64,000 bases of DNA from Albibacillus kandeliae (GTDB lineage: Bacteria; Pseudomonadota; Alphaproteobacteria; Rhodobacterales; Rhodobacteraceae), in NCBI RefSeq assembly GCF_003116585.1, contig NZ_QEHM01000001.1, positions 930,001 through 994,000 of the forward strand, given 5' to 3'. Position numbers and translations under genes: made by a program. Below, in pieces: positions 46,390 through 55,591 of the stretch. Numbering within the stretch: position 1 is the stretch's first letter; each line of letters opens with the position of its first letter. A model generated the notes under the pieces. That model worked only from the letters and a program-made list of their open reading frames with translations. It did no database searches and was not told the origin of the DNA.

Positions 46390-47157
46390 TCAGCCCCCGA
46401 TGTTGCGCGCCGCCCAGAGCGCGGCCTGGGTCCGGTTCTTGACCCCGATCTTGCCGTAACAGGCGCGCAGGTGCACCTTCACCGTGTTCTCGACGATGTT
46501 GAGCCGCTTGGCGATTTCCTTGTTCGACGCGCCCTTCATCAGCAGCTCGACAACCTCCAGCTCCCGCAGCGACAGGTTCTTCACCGGCGCGCCGATGTCG
46601 TGTCCGCGGTCACTGCCGTGATTGCCGCCGTGATTGTCGTACTCGTGATCTGCGCGCGGTCGGTCGACATGGTTGCTTGCACTGGCCTCTTCGTCCGGAG
46701 CTTCGTGCATGACGATGCGCCTGTGCTCGCCTCCGGATGGAGGCCGTAGCCCGCCGCTGTTCTGATGCCGGGCGCCCCTCGGCGCCCAAGGACCCGTGAT
46801 CTTGTAGCCCTCGAGCACAACCGTAAGGAAGCCCGCAAGAGCCCTGGTCGAGGTCTCGTTCGGCAATACTGCTTCGAACTCGCCCTCGAACGTTTCGAGC
46901 ACTCCATCCCGGAGCTGGTCGGAGACGATTGCAACGATCTTGCATGACGGATTGTGATGCCGGAAAGCGCTGACCTGGGCATGACGTGAGGCGTTCATCG
47001 ACGCGTCCACGTGATACAGGATCAAGTCTTCATCAGCGACTTCTCTCACCTGAGACAAGTCGTTGAACACGCCACCGATTTCAAATCCTTCGGATCGGCA
47101 ATACGACGCCAGCAAGTCACCGAAAAGGTGCTTTTTGGATATAACAATAATAGACAT
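46390..47157 (-). CDS. LuxR/NarL-type regulator with degenerate receiver and His-rich linker
   Basis: 255 residues. The N-terminal ~120 residues resemble a response-regulator receiver (MSIIVISKKHLFGDLL... LILYHVDASM, KIVAIVSDQ), but the conserved Lys near LPNETS is missing, so phosphorylation is doubtful. Residues ~130-188 form a polar His-rich linker (for example HEYDNHGGNHGSDRGHD). The C-terminus LSLRELEVVELLMKGASNKEIAKRLNIVENTVKVHLRACYGKIG is a NarL-type HTH. It diverges from the secretion cluster across a long AT-richer spacer and may control it. Confidence 0.88.
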   Translation of the reverse strand: MSIIVISKKHLFGDLLASYCRSEGFEIGGVFNDLSQVREVADEDLILYHVDASMNASRHAQVSAFRHHNPSCKIVAIVSDQLRDGVLETFEGEFEAVLPNETSTRALAGFLTVVLEGYKITGPWAPRGARHQNSGGLRPPSGGEHRRIVMHEAPDEEASASNHVDRPRADHEYDNHGGNHGSDRGHDIGAPVKNLSLRELEVVELLMKGASNKEIAKRLNIVENTVKVHLRACYGKIGVKNRTQAALWAARNIGG

Positions 47158-47825
47158 CTCTAACGAGAGTTTGAAAATGAAAACAAAACTTTAAGGAGAT
47201 CTACCAACGGTATAGCCCCCCAACTTACCTGCGTCCCACTATACCTAAAATTTATGCAGAACGGCTAAAAAATTCACTCACCCATGAAGCCATTGAAAAA
47301 AGGGATCAATCTTAAGTCTCAAAACCTATACTTCACAGAACCTAAACCCAAGGTTGTATCGCTTGAGGATTGAAATTTCCCTCGGAGCGCCTGGGGAAAG
47401 ATCGATTCGGGGGATCGGAACCACCGGAATGTGGCGGACGATCACGCGAATCCGTGTCTTCCGCGGGCACATTGCAGGGAATCAGTCACGATGAAAACTC
47501 AGGAATTCAGGTTAGTACGAAGGGCGTAGTACACCCGCTCCCTACCCCCGGATGACTAAACCTCCCGACCTGCTTCCTACCACGCGGAGCAGCAAAACCG
47601 GGTTAGCCTATGGCCTGTTGGCAGGCTCGAAATTGCTACCTTTGCCCAGTCTAAATGGTTAAAAATCAACGGTTTTAATGAGAAGCAACCAAAACCGGCT
47701 AAGCCTTTCCGCCGCTTTTCACGTCGCGCATCCATGACGTAAGATCGCCTCGCTATCTTTGATGCAGAGGAGGCATATTTCTCAATTTAACAATTTTAAT
47801 CTTGGTGAACCTTGGGGGGGGTACC
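47158..47825. promoter_or_regulatory. Long AT-richer divergent regulatory region
   Basis: 668 bases without a supported gene between two LuxR-type regulator genes, distinctly AT-richer than its surroundings. CAAAACCGG followed by GTTAGCCT or CTAAGCCT forms an imperfect direct repeat at 47593-47609 and 47690-47706, and a hairpin with AGCCT/AGGCT and GCC/GGC arms lies at 47605-47627. Likely a binding region for the flanking regulators or a nucleoid protein; a small RNA cannot be excluded. Confidence 0.5.
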
Positions 47826-48860
47826 ATGAGTTTCGTTGACAAGCCCGCAATTGGTGCGGGGGGCGCATTGCACTGCGCCATACTGAAAGACATTTTAGGT
47901 TCCGTCGCGGCCTTTTCGGTCGCATGCCTTGACCAGCAAGGCGCTGCTCTCTGGATCGCTTCGGCAGATTCCGGTCTCCGTCCCGGGGGTCCAGTGTCCG
48001 TTGGACCAGCTGGCAAGCTGACTTCGGTTACCATGTACGACCTTGGCCCGGCCGATGTGCTGGCCTTTGTCGATCTCTGCGGCGCCGACCTCGCCGCGCG
48101 TCGAACGGGGCGCTGGCTCAGTCTGCTCTGCGTCTTCGACAATGGCGTCCAGGATCGTCTGGTCGTCTACACAGAAAACCGGCCCGAGACTGTCCAGGCG
48201 CTGGTGGAACGAACCTGGCAGGGCCTGCGCAAGGCCTGCATTGCCCATCTGCCGGATACGGCGGCCGATCTCTCGGACGACGCTATGCTGTGGATGGTCA
48301 GCCAGAAGGTCAACGCGGCCATCCTCGTCATCGACGAGGAACTCCGGTTGTTGAAGTTCAACGCCGCAGGCCGTGACATGCTGGGCGAGGCCCGGCTTCT
48401 GTCGGCGCGTTCCGGTGCGCTGACGCTTGGGTCAGACCGCGAGACACGCGCCCTGCGCGCGGCCGTCGCGGATCTGCTCACCAACCGGGGCAAGCGCAAC
48501 GAGGAGTTCATCCTCATCCTGCGTGGTCTCAGCCGCGACGCCCACGTGCCCATGTCCCTCTCGGTCTATCCCGACGGTCGAACCGGCCAGAACCTGTTCC
48601 TGGTCATGGTGCCGATGCCACCTGATCAGAAACGGATCGAGGGCATCGCACTGAAAATGGGCCTGACCCCAGCGGAAGCCCGGGTCGCCGCCCTGATCCG
48701 TGAGGGTCATTCGAACAAGCAGGCCGCCGAGATCGCCGGTCTGACCGTCGAGACCTTCAACACCTACGCCAAGCGGGTGCTGTCCAAAATGAACGTAACC
48801 TGTCGTTCGGAAATGGCACAGATGCTCACCTGGCAAGCCACGATGGAGCGTTCGCTATGA
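47826..48860 (+). CDS. LuxR-type HTH regulator with PAS-like sensor region
   Basis: 344 residues. Residues ~155-280 resemble a PAS domain (NAAILVIDEELRLLKFNAAGRDML). The C-terminal ~65 residues hold the HTH (LTPAEARVAALIREGHSNKQAAEIAGLTVETFNTYAKRVLSKM). The N-terminal ~150 residues are not recognised. A G-rich run precedes ATG 47826; a GTG 8 codons earlier is less likely. It overlaps the next gene by 4 bases (ATGA), so it is part of the secretion operon and probably regulates it. Confidence 0.87.
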   Translation: MSFVDKPAIGAGGALHCAILKDILGSVAAFSVACLDQQGAALWIASADSGLRPGGPVSVGPAGKLTSVTMYDLGPADVLAFVDLCGADLAARRTGRWLSLLCVFDNGVQDRLVVYTENRPETVQALVERTWQGLRKACIAHLPDTAADLSDDAMLWMVSQKVNAAILVIDEELRLLKFNAAGRDMLGEARLLSARSGALTLGSDRETRALRAAVADLLTNRGKRNEEFILILRGLSRDAHVPMSLSVYPDGRTGQNLFLVMVPMPPDQKRIEGIALKMGLTPAEARVAALIREGHSNKQAAEIAGLTVETFNTYAKRVLSKMNVTCRSEMAQMLTWQATMERSL

Positions 48861-49372
48861 ACATCGCGGCAGGTACGGATCCAAATCCGCAAAAGGCGAC
48901 AACCGCGGCCAAACCGCGGGTGCCGTTCAGCGAGGTCGAGATCGAGGCGCTCAAGAAGATCCTCGGTTCCGGTCTCGGCGGGTTCGCGCGGCAGGGCGAC
49001 ATCGTCGAACTGCACAAGCGCATCGGCGAGAAGTTCGGCAAGCTCCCGTCCGAGCTCAACGAACTGCTCGACGGGCGCGACGACCCGACGCCCCGCATCG
49101 AGGCCGTGGAAGTCCGGCTCGGCAGGATCGAGACGACGCTCGACAGCCTCGAGGGTGCGCTGCGCATCGAACTGGCACCAGCGTTGGGGGACGTGTTGCG
49201 CGCCTCCCTGCCTCAGCCGCCGCGACGACGGCGGGGCACTCTGGTCACCGCCCTGATCTGCGGGGTCATCGGCCTGTTGGCCGGGAGCCTGTGGCATGGG
49301 CCACTGACATCTGCCGCCGAGAAATCCTGGGGGCAGGTAACCGCATTTTATCAAGACTTTTCAAAAAATTAA
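48857..49372 (+). CDS. Membrane protein of unknown function in the secretion operon
   Basis: 171 residues, not recognised. Residues ~20-75 are charged and helical, ~80-115 look like a short coiled coil (IEAVEVRLGRIETTLDSLEGALRIEL), PRRRR precedes a single membrane segment (about 127-147, TLVTALICGVIGLLAGSLW), and a short tail follows, giving an N-in topology. It lies between the LuxR-type regulator (4-base overlap) and the type I secretion ATPase (66-base gap), so a regulatory or accessory secretion role is inferred. Confidence 0.75.
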   Translation: MNIAAGTDPNPQKATTAAKPRVPFSEVEIEALKKILGSGLGGFARQGDIVELHKRIGEKFGKLPSELNELLDGRDDPTPRIEAVEVRLGRIETTLDSLEGALRIELAPALGDVLRASLPQPPRRRRGTLVTALICGVIGLLAGSLWHGPLTSAAEKSWGQVTAFYQDFSKN

Positions 49373-49438
49373 TTCATCTGGTTCTGTCCCGGCCGGTTTC
49401 AGGCCGGTCGGGCGGGGCTCCTTCGAAAGGGGTATCCG

Positions 49439-51199
49439 ATGACACGACGTCGCGTTTTCGACGGTCAGCGAGGGGCCATCATGGCCATCTTCTTCGCCAG
49501 CCTGTGCCTGAACCTGCTGGTTCTGACGGCACCGCTCTACATGATGCAGCTTTTCACCCGGGTCATGTCCTCGGGCAGCATTTCCACTCTCATTGCGCTC
49601 ACCATCGCCGCAGGCATCGCGCTGTTCTTCTTCATGATCTTCGACGCCCTTCGGCAGCGGCTTGTCTCGCGCCTCGGCAACCGGCTCGAAGCCGACCTCG
49701 GCCCCATCGTCCTGCGCTCGGTGGTCGATGGCAAGGATGGCGGGACCGACACGCAGGCCGTCCGTGACCTCCACGAGGTCCGCGCCTTCGTCATTTCGCC
49801 AGTCTTCACGGCCCTGCTGGATGCTCCCTGGTCGATCCTTTTCGTCGGGCTGATCTTCCTGTTTCATCCTCTTCTCGGGGCGGTCGCCATCGTGGGGATC
49901 GCGATCCTGTTCCTGCTGGGGGTGATCAGCGAACTCTCCGGGCGCGACCCCGCACGCGCGGCCTCAAATGCGGTGCGCAAATCCAACCGCACCGCCGATG
50001 AGGTCCTGCGCAATGCGGATATCGTCCGCTCAATGGGCAAGACCCCTGCCCTCGTGAACCGCTGGCAGGCCCAGTCCCATGCCGCCATCCAGACGGGCAC
50101 CCGTGCCCATGACCGGGTCGCAAACATGACATCCCTCGCCAAGATGGTGCGCATGATGCTGCAGATCGCGGTCATGGCGGTCGGTGTGCTCCTGGTCCTT
50201 GAGGGGATGATGGCGCCGGGCATGATGATCGCCGCCTCCATCCTGCTGGGTCGCGCTGCAGCCCCGGTGGAGCAATCCATCGCCGGGTGGCGCGGCCTGT
50301 TGCAGGCGCGCGTGGCGGTGCAGAACCTGAACGCGATCCTCGCCAGTTACGAGGAAGACCGCAGCCTGATGGAACTGCCCGAGCCCGAAGGCCATATCTC
50401 GGTGCAGGATGCCACGGTGATCACGCCCGGACGGCAGGATCCGCTGGTTTTTGGTGCAAGTTTCAACCTTAATCCCGGCGACTCTCTCGGGCTGTTCGGC
50501 CCATCCGGCGCCGGCAAGACGACGCTGGCGCGGGCGCTGGTGGGTCTGCAACCGTTGTCGCGCGGATACATCCGCATCGACGACGCCGCCCTGACCGACT
50601 GGCCGACCGAACAGATCGGACGGCGCATCGGCTTCCTGCCGCAGCGGGTGGATCTGTTCGACGGCTCCATCGCCGAGAACATCGCCATGATGGACGCCGA
50701 GGCGCGGCCTTCGGACATCGTGCGCGCCGCGCGCCGTGCTGGGGTTCACGACCTGATCCTGTCCATCCCCGGTGGCTACAACGCACCAGTGGGTCCCAAC
50801 GGCAACTTCCTGTCCGCCGGGCAACGCCAGCGCATCGGACTTGCCCGCGCCTTTTTCGGCGAGCCCTGCCTGATCGTGCTGGACGAACCCAACGCCAACC
50901 TCGATCCCGCAGGCGAAGAAGCTCTGGCCAACGCCATCCGCGAGGCAACCCGCGTCGGGGCGGTGGTTGTCGTGGTTTCGCACCGCACCAGCGTTCTGAA
51001 CGCGGTCAGCCATGTCGGCCTGATGGAAAGCGGCCGGCTGATCCGCTTCGGCCGTGCCAAGGCCGTCTTCGGCGAAGACCAGGCAACGCCGATGGCGGGC
51101 CAGGTCAGCTCGGATGACGAGGGCAAGGTGCTGACCTTGCCGTTCAAGAGCCGCGTGCGTGCGGCCAAGACGGAACGCGCAGCAGGAGCAGAAGCATGA
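49439..51199 (+). CDS. Type I secretion ABC transporter, permease/ATPase (PrtD family)
   Basis: 586-residue inner-membrane exporter. The N-terminal ~300 residues hold about six membrane helices (IMAIFFASLCLNLLVLTAPLYMMQLFTRVM at the start). The ATPase has Walker A GPSGAGKTT, signature FLSAGQRQRIGLARAFF and Walker B CLIVLDEPNANLD, the latter as in PrtD/HasD/RsaD-type exporters. There is no C39 peptidase-like N-terminal domain. It overlaps the adaptor gene by 4 bases. The predicted substrate is the RTX protein downstream. Confidence 0.94.
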   Translation: MTRRRVFDGQRGAIMAIFFASLCLNLLVLTAPLYMMQLFTRVMSSGSISTLIALTIAAGIALFFFMIFDALRQRLVSRLGNRLEADLGPIVLRSVVDGKDGGTDTQAVRDLHEVRAFVISPVFTALLDAPWSILFVGLIFLFHPLLGAVAIVGIAILFLLGVISELSGRDPARAASNAVRKSNRTADEVLRNADIVRSMGKTPALVNRWQAQSHAAIQTGTRAHDRVANMTSLAKMVRMMLQIAVMAVGVLLVLEGMMAPGMMIAASILLGRAAAPVEQSIAGWRGLLQARVAVQNLNAILASYEEDRSLMELPEPEGHISVQDATVITPGRQDPLVFGASFNLNPGDSLGLFGPSGAGKTTLARALVGLQPLSRGYIRIDDAALTDWPTEQIGRRIGFLPQRVDLFDGSIAENIAMMDAEARPSDIVRAARRAGVHDLILSIPGGYNAPVGPNGNFLSAGQRQRIGLARAFFGEPCLIVLDEPNANLDPAGEEALANAIREATRVGAVVVVVSHRTSVLNAVSHVGLMESGRLIRFGRAKAVFGEDQATPMAGQVSSDDEGKVLTLPFKSRVRAAKTERAAGAEA

Positions 51200-52572
51200 C
51201 CGGAACCATAGCCACATCCCGCGCCGATGCCCTTCTCCTGCCCGACCGGCTGCCGCAATCGGCCCCGGCGGTCGAGCGCCCCCCGACCCGCGTCGGGCCC
51301 ACCGTTCTTGTCCTGCTGCTGGCCGCTGCCGTGTTCTGGGGCGCGCTGGGAACTTGGGCCGCCATCGCCCCGATCCAGAGCGCCGTGGTCGCCGCAGGCA
51401 GTTTCCGCGTGCAAGGCAGCCTGCCCGTCGTCCAGCACCTCGAAGGCGGCTTGATCCGCGAGGTCAAGGTGGTTGAAGGCGAGCACGTGGAATCCGGTCA
51501 GGTGCTGATCGAACTCGCCGATACCATGTCCTCGGCGCAGGATCGCATCCTCGTGAACCAGCTCGCCACCGCCCTCGCCCGCGAGGCCCGCGTGGCTGCC
51601 GAGGTGAACCGGGCCGATGCCATCACACCGAGCCCCGAGCTCGCCGGGCTGATGGCGGACGATCCCAGCCTCGGGCCGATCCTGTCGGCGCAGGAGACGC
51701 TGCTGAGATCCAACAACGCCATGTGGGAAGGCCAATGGCAGATCCTCGAAGAGCGGATTCACCAGCTGACCCAGCAATCGGAAGGTCTGACCTCGCAGCA
51801 GAACGCGCTGAACAACCGCCTCGCACTGGTGCAAGACGAACTGCCGGGCCTCCAGAAACTGTTCGACCAGGGCCTGATCACCAAGAACCGCCTGCACGGG
51901 CGGCGGGACAACGAGGTCGCCCTGCTCGGTGACATCAGCTACACGAGTTCCCAGTTGCAGGGGCTGGCCAGCCGCATCTCCGAGACCCGCGAACAGATGC
52001 TGCAGCTGCGCCGCGACCGGGCCCAGCGTCTGGCCGGGGAATACCAGGAAAATCAGGCGCTTCTGTTTGACACCCGCCAGCGTCTGCTGGCCAATACCGA
52101 TGTGAAGCAGCGCCACCTGATCCGCGCGCCCGTCGCGGGCAAGGTGCTGGACCTGCGGTTCACCGCGCCCGGCGAGGTCATTCAGGATGCCGAGGACATT
52201 CTCAAGCTTGTTCCCGACGGTGCCGTCTACATCATCGAGGGCCAGGTTCGGCCCGAGGACGTGGATCAGGTCGCCGAAGGCAATCACGCGCGGGTCCGGC
52301 TGACGGCCTACAACTTCCGCACCACGCCGCCGGTCGAGGGCATCGTGACCCATGTCTCTCCCGACAGCTTCGTAGATCCCCAGACCGGACAGCCGTTCTT
52401 CAAGGTGCATGTCCGGCTGGACGAGGCCGAACTGGCGGAGCTCAAGAATGTGCAGGTCGCGCCGGGCATGCCCGCGCAGGTCATGATCACTACGGGCGAA
52501 CAGACCTTCGCGAACTATATCCTCGGCCCGATCTTCGCGGGCATGAACTCCGCCCTGCGCGAGAGCGACTAA
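51196..52572 (+). CDS. Type I secretion membrane fusion protein (HlyD/PrtE family)
   Basis: 458-residue periplasmic adaptor with one N-terminal membrane segment (about 37-60), VQHLEGGLIREVKVVEGEHVESGQVLIEL (lipoyl half), a long coiled-coil region with Gln/Leu heptads (about 170-290), and RAPVAGKVLDLRFTAPGEVIQDAEDILKLVP (second lipoyl half and beta barrel). It links the ATPase to an outer-membrane TolC, which is not encoded in this window. A strong terminator follows. Confidence 0.94.
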   Translation: MTGTIATSRADALLLPDRLPQSAPAVERPPTRVGPTVLVLLLAAAVFWGALGTWAAIAPIQSAVVAAGSFRVQGSLPVVQHLEGGLIREVKVVEGEHVESGQVLIELADTMSSAQDRILVNQLATALAREARVAAEVNRADAITPSPELAGLMADDPSLGPILSAQETLLRSNNAMWEGQWQILEERIHQLTQQSEGLTSQQNALNNRLALVQDELPGLQKLFDQGLITKNRLHGRRDNEVALLGDISYTSSQLQGLASRISETREQMLQLRRDRAQRLAGEYQENQALLFDTRQRLLANTDVKQRHLIRAPVAGKVLDLRFTAPGEVIQDAEDILKLVPDGAVYIIEGQVRPEDVDQVAEGNHARVRLTAYNFRTTPPVEGIVTHVSPDSFVDPQTGQPFFKVHVRLDEAELAELKNVQVAPGMPAQVMITTGEQTFANYILGPIFAGMNSALRESD

Positions 52573-52592
52573 CTCCTGCTCCCCAAGCAGTG

Positions 52593-52631
52593 ACCGGGTG
52601 CCGATCCCCTCGCGGCGGCACCCGGTTTTTT
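52593..52631 (+). terminator. Intrinsic terminator after the secretion operon
   Basis: Perfect 11-bp stem ACCGGGTGCCG / CGGCACCCGGT with a 12-base loop and six T. It separates the exporter genes from the RTX gene, which must therefore have its own promoter. Confidence 0.92.
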
Positions 52632-52850
52632 GCTGTCTTGAGCCATGTCGCGTGGCGGCGGTGAAAAACGACGAAATCACCCGAAAAAACAACGACCGTC
52701 CCTGAATGGGGGCAGTGACGACAGGGGGCGCGACTTAGGCTTTGGGCATGAGCGTCATGAGTGCTCGTTTCATTAGTCGGGTTTCCGACAACAGAGGACC
52801 GCAGTGTCCGCCCATGGGACAGGCCGCTGCACCAACATTGGAGAAAAATC

Positions 52851-55373
52851 ATGTCTAAAGCAAAAGTGGCATATGACACCTGGGGCGAATGCGACCCGAA
52901 CCAGCCGCCCCCGTATATCCATCCGACCGTTCTTCAGCTTGGTGACGATGACAACATCGGCACGCTGACCTCCGATTTCGATTCCGATCACGTCGAGGCG
53001 GGCGAAGGCAACGACAGCATTTTCGGCAACGAGAATTTCAACTACATGGACGGCGAGGAAGGTGCCGATACCCTTTGGGGGCTCGGCGGCAACGACTACC
53101 TCCTCGGCGGCGGGCACGACGACAAGCTCTACGGCTATGACGGCGACTTCGACTATCTCGGCTTCCCGCTCTTCGACAACGACTACCTGAACGGCGAAAC
53201 CGGCGACGACTGCCTCTGGGGCGAGTACGGCGACGACGACATGATCGGCGGCTACCAGAACGACGTCATGTGGGGCGGCCTCGGCGATGATGTCATGTCG
53301 GGCGACAATGCCACCATCGACGTCGATTCCATCTTTGACGGCAACGACTGGATGGACGGTGAAGCCGGCAACGACTGCATGGACGGCGAAGGCGGCGACG
53401 ACTGCATGTGGGGTGGCGAAGGCCATGACCTCATGTACGGCGGCTCCGGCAACGACCGCATGGACGGCGAAAAAGGCGAAGACAAGATGGCCGGCGGCCT
53501 CGGCGACGACCTGATGCTCGGCGGCGAAGACGACGACAAGATGTTCGGCGACGTCCGGATCGGCAATGGTCCCAACCTCAACTACGGCACCGACACCACC
53601 AAGCATGGCGACGACTGCATGTACGGTGAGGACGGCAACGACGAGATGGATGGCCAGGGCGGCAACGACTACATGTTCGGTGGCAATGGCCGCGACCTGA
53701 TGTTCGGCGGCCGTGGCAACGACCAGATGAGCGGCGGCGAAGGCAAGGACACCATGAATGGTGACGCCGGTCACGACATCATGCGCGGTGGCGGCGAGTC
53801 CGACATCCTCGATGGTGCCGCGGGCCACGACATCATCTTCGGCGACAGCGGCAACATCGAGGGCATCCCCGATTACGACTGCGAAGCCGACTGGACCTGC
53901 GCCCCGATCGAGTATGGTTCCATGCCCGAGCACGCCGGCGACTGCCCCGAAGCCCTTGAGGGTGAAGGCGACAGCGACGACGAAGACTGCGACCTGATCC
54001 ACGGTGGCAGCGGCGACGACTGGATCTTCGGTGAAGGTGCAGAAGACCGTCTGTATGGCCAGCGCGGCGACGACTTCGTGTCGGGCGGCGAAGGCGACGA
54101 CCTCGTCAAGGGTAACGCCGGTGACGACTTCCTCGTCGGTGACCAGGGCAACGACAAGCTCTGCGGCAACGATGGCGACGACACCATCTACGGCGGCACC
54201 GGGAACGACGTTGCCAAAGGTGGCGAAGGTGACGACACCATCCACGGCAACGATGGCCGCGACCGCCTGTTCGGCGACAACGGCGACGACTGGATCGAGG
54301 GCAACAACCAGCTCGACCGCATCTTCGGCGGCGACGGTGAAGACGTCCTGCAAGGCAACGGCGGCAGCGACCGGATGTACGGCGGCGCCGACGACGACAT
54401 CATGTTCGGTGGCGACGGCCTGGATCATCTCGACCTTAACCAGAACTTCTTCTGCGAGGACTACAGCCCGCAGCCGGAGCTGGAGCGTCCTTACGACTGC
54501 CTCGACGGTCCGGACGAGTCCGAGGAACCGATGGCCGATGCGGGCGATCTGATGTTCGGTGGCTCGGGCAACGACATCATGTTCGGTCAGCTGGGCAACG
54601 ACACCATGTTCGGCGAGAAGGGCGACGACGTGCTCTTCGGCGGAGAAGATGACGACTACATGCGGGGTGGCGACGACAACGACATCCTGTTCGGTGAAGA
54701 CGGCGACGACACCATGTTCGGCGACAAGGGCGACGACTTCCTTGGCGGCGGCGTCGGCGACGACACCATCGACGGTGGCAAGGGCGACGACTACATCCTC
54801 GGCGGCGAAGGTGATGACGATCTCACCGGCGGCGACGGCAAGGATGTGTTCTTCTCCGACCTGACCCTGTCCTACGACGGCGAAGGCTACAGCTTCTCGT
54901 CGAGCGACGGGACCGACATCATCCGCGACTTCGACTTCAACGAAGATCAGGATGTCATCGGGTTCCGCGTCACCGTGGACGAAACCGCCGAAGGCACGCT
55001 GGGCAGCACTGTGGCCCAGATCCGCACCAAGATCTTCGAGCTTCTCGAAGCGGCGACCACCGTCACCGAAGGCGACGCGGGCGTTGGTACTTCGGCTGCG
55101 GACACCACCATCTCGGTTGGCGGTCACACCCTGATCCTTCAGGACGTGAACTGGCAGGACGTGGTGGACTTCGACATCCCGGCGACGAGCTTCACCTCGA
55201 TCGGCCAGGACTCGGATATCTCCGGTGGTGTCGGGATCAACGGTACGGCAAACGGTCTGGACTCGGGCGGCTATACCGCCATCGCGTCCTGGGATGTCGA
55301 GAACGACATCTACTGCCCGCCGCTGCCTGAGGTAGACGACTGGTATTGTGCGGACATCCTCGCGCAAGCGTAA
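52851..55373 (+). CDS. Large acidic RTX repeat protein, predicted type I secretion substrate
   Basis: 840 residues built almost entirely from calcium-binding nonapeptide repeats (GGxGxDxxx), from about residue 45 to 675, in several blocks split by acidic inserts. The hydrophobic repeat position, normally Leu/Ile, is very often Met (DLMYGG, DRMDG, DKMAGG, DYMFGG). It also has about 14 Cys, rare in type I substrates. After the repeats come TDIIRDFDFNEDQDVIGF, an RTX C-terminal element, and a ~150-residue region ending in two Cys pairs and AQA. There is no Sec signal and no enzymatic domain. GGAGA precedes ATG 52851. Confidence 0.92.
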   Translation: MSKAKVAYDTWGECDPNQPPPYIHPTVLQLGDDDNIGTLTSDFDSDHVEAGEGNDSIFGNENFNYMDGEEGADTLWGLGGNDYLLGGGHDDKLYGYDGDFDYLGFPLFDNDYLNGETGDDCLWGEYGDDDMIGGYQNDVMWGGLGDDVMSGDNATIDVDSIFDGNDWMDGEAGNDCMDGEGGDDCMWGGEGHDLMYGGSGNDRMDGEKGEDKMAGGLGDDLMLGGEDDDKMFGDVRIGNGPNLNYGTDTTKHGDDCMYGEDGNDEMDGQGGNDYMFGGNGRDLMFGGRGNDQMSGGEGKDTMNGDAGHDIMRGGGESDILDGAAGHDIIFGDSGNIEGIPDYDCEADWTCAPIEYGSMPEHAGDCPEALEGEGDSDDEDCDLIHGGSGDDWIFGEGAEDRLYGQRGDDFVSGGEGDDLVKGNAGDDFLVGDQGNDKLCGNDGDDTIYGGTGNDVAKGGEGDDTIHGNDGRDRLFGDNGDDWIEGNNQLDRIFGGDGEDVLQGNGGSDRMYGGADDDIMFGGDGLDHLDLNQNFFCEDYSPQPELERPYDCLDGPDESEEPMADAGDLMFGGSGNDIMFGQLGNDTMFGEKGDDVLFGGEDDDYMRGGDDNDILFGEDGDDTMFGDKGDDFLGGGVGDDTIDGGKGDDYILGGEGDDDLTGGDGKDVFFSDLTLSYDGEGYSFSSSDGTDIIRDFDFNEDQDVIGFRVTVDETAEGTLGSTVAQIRTKIFELLEAATTVTEGDAGVGTSAADTTISVGGHTLILQDVNWQDVVDFDIPATSFTSIGQDSDISGGVGINGTANGLDSGGYTAIASWDVENDIYCPPLPEVDDWYCADILAQA

Positions 55374-55388
55374 GGTCCGTACAAGGGT

Positions 55389-55427
55389 TGGGTTGTCCGC
55401 TGTCACTCACGGTGTACGGACAACCCA
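55389..55427. terminator. Hairpin after the RTX gene
   Basis: Stem GGGTTGTCCG (55390-55399) with CGGACAACCC (55417-55426), extendable by a T-A pair, 17-base loop. No T tract follows, so it may be a stability element or an inefficient terminator. Confidence 0.5.
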
Positions 55428-55591
55428 GCGCTCCAGTGTCAGTTCGCCTGTGGAGATCCCCCCTTCGGGTTCCTGTGCTGGTGAACCGCGCTGGAGCGCA
55501 CTTGCGTTTACCGGCGCGGGCCACCGGTATCGCTTACTTCGATCACCTGACCAGCTCTTCATGTGTCAGGCGGGTGACGTCACCGGAAACG

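Noticed and set aside
47370-47555. 61-codon open frame in the AT-richer spacer
   Set aside because: No ribosome binding site or family feature; the region looks regulatory.
52773-55406. Long minus-strand open frame opposite the RTX gene
   Set aside because: Its Val/Ala/Glu-rich repetitive translation is the mirror of the GD-rich repeats; the plus strand has the RTX motifs, start site and secretion context.
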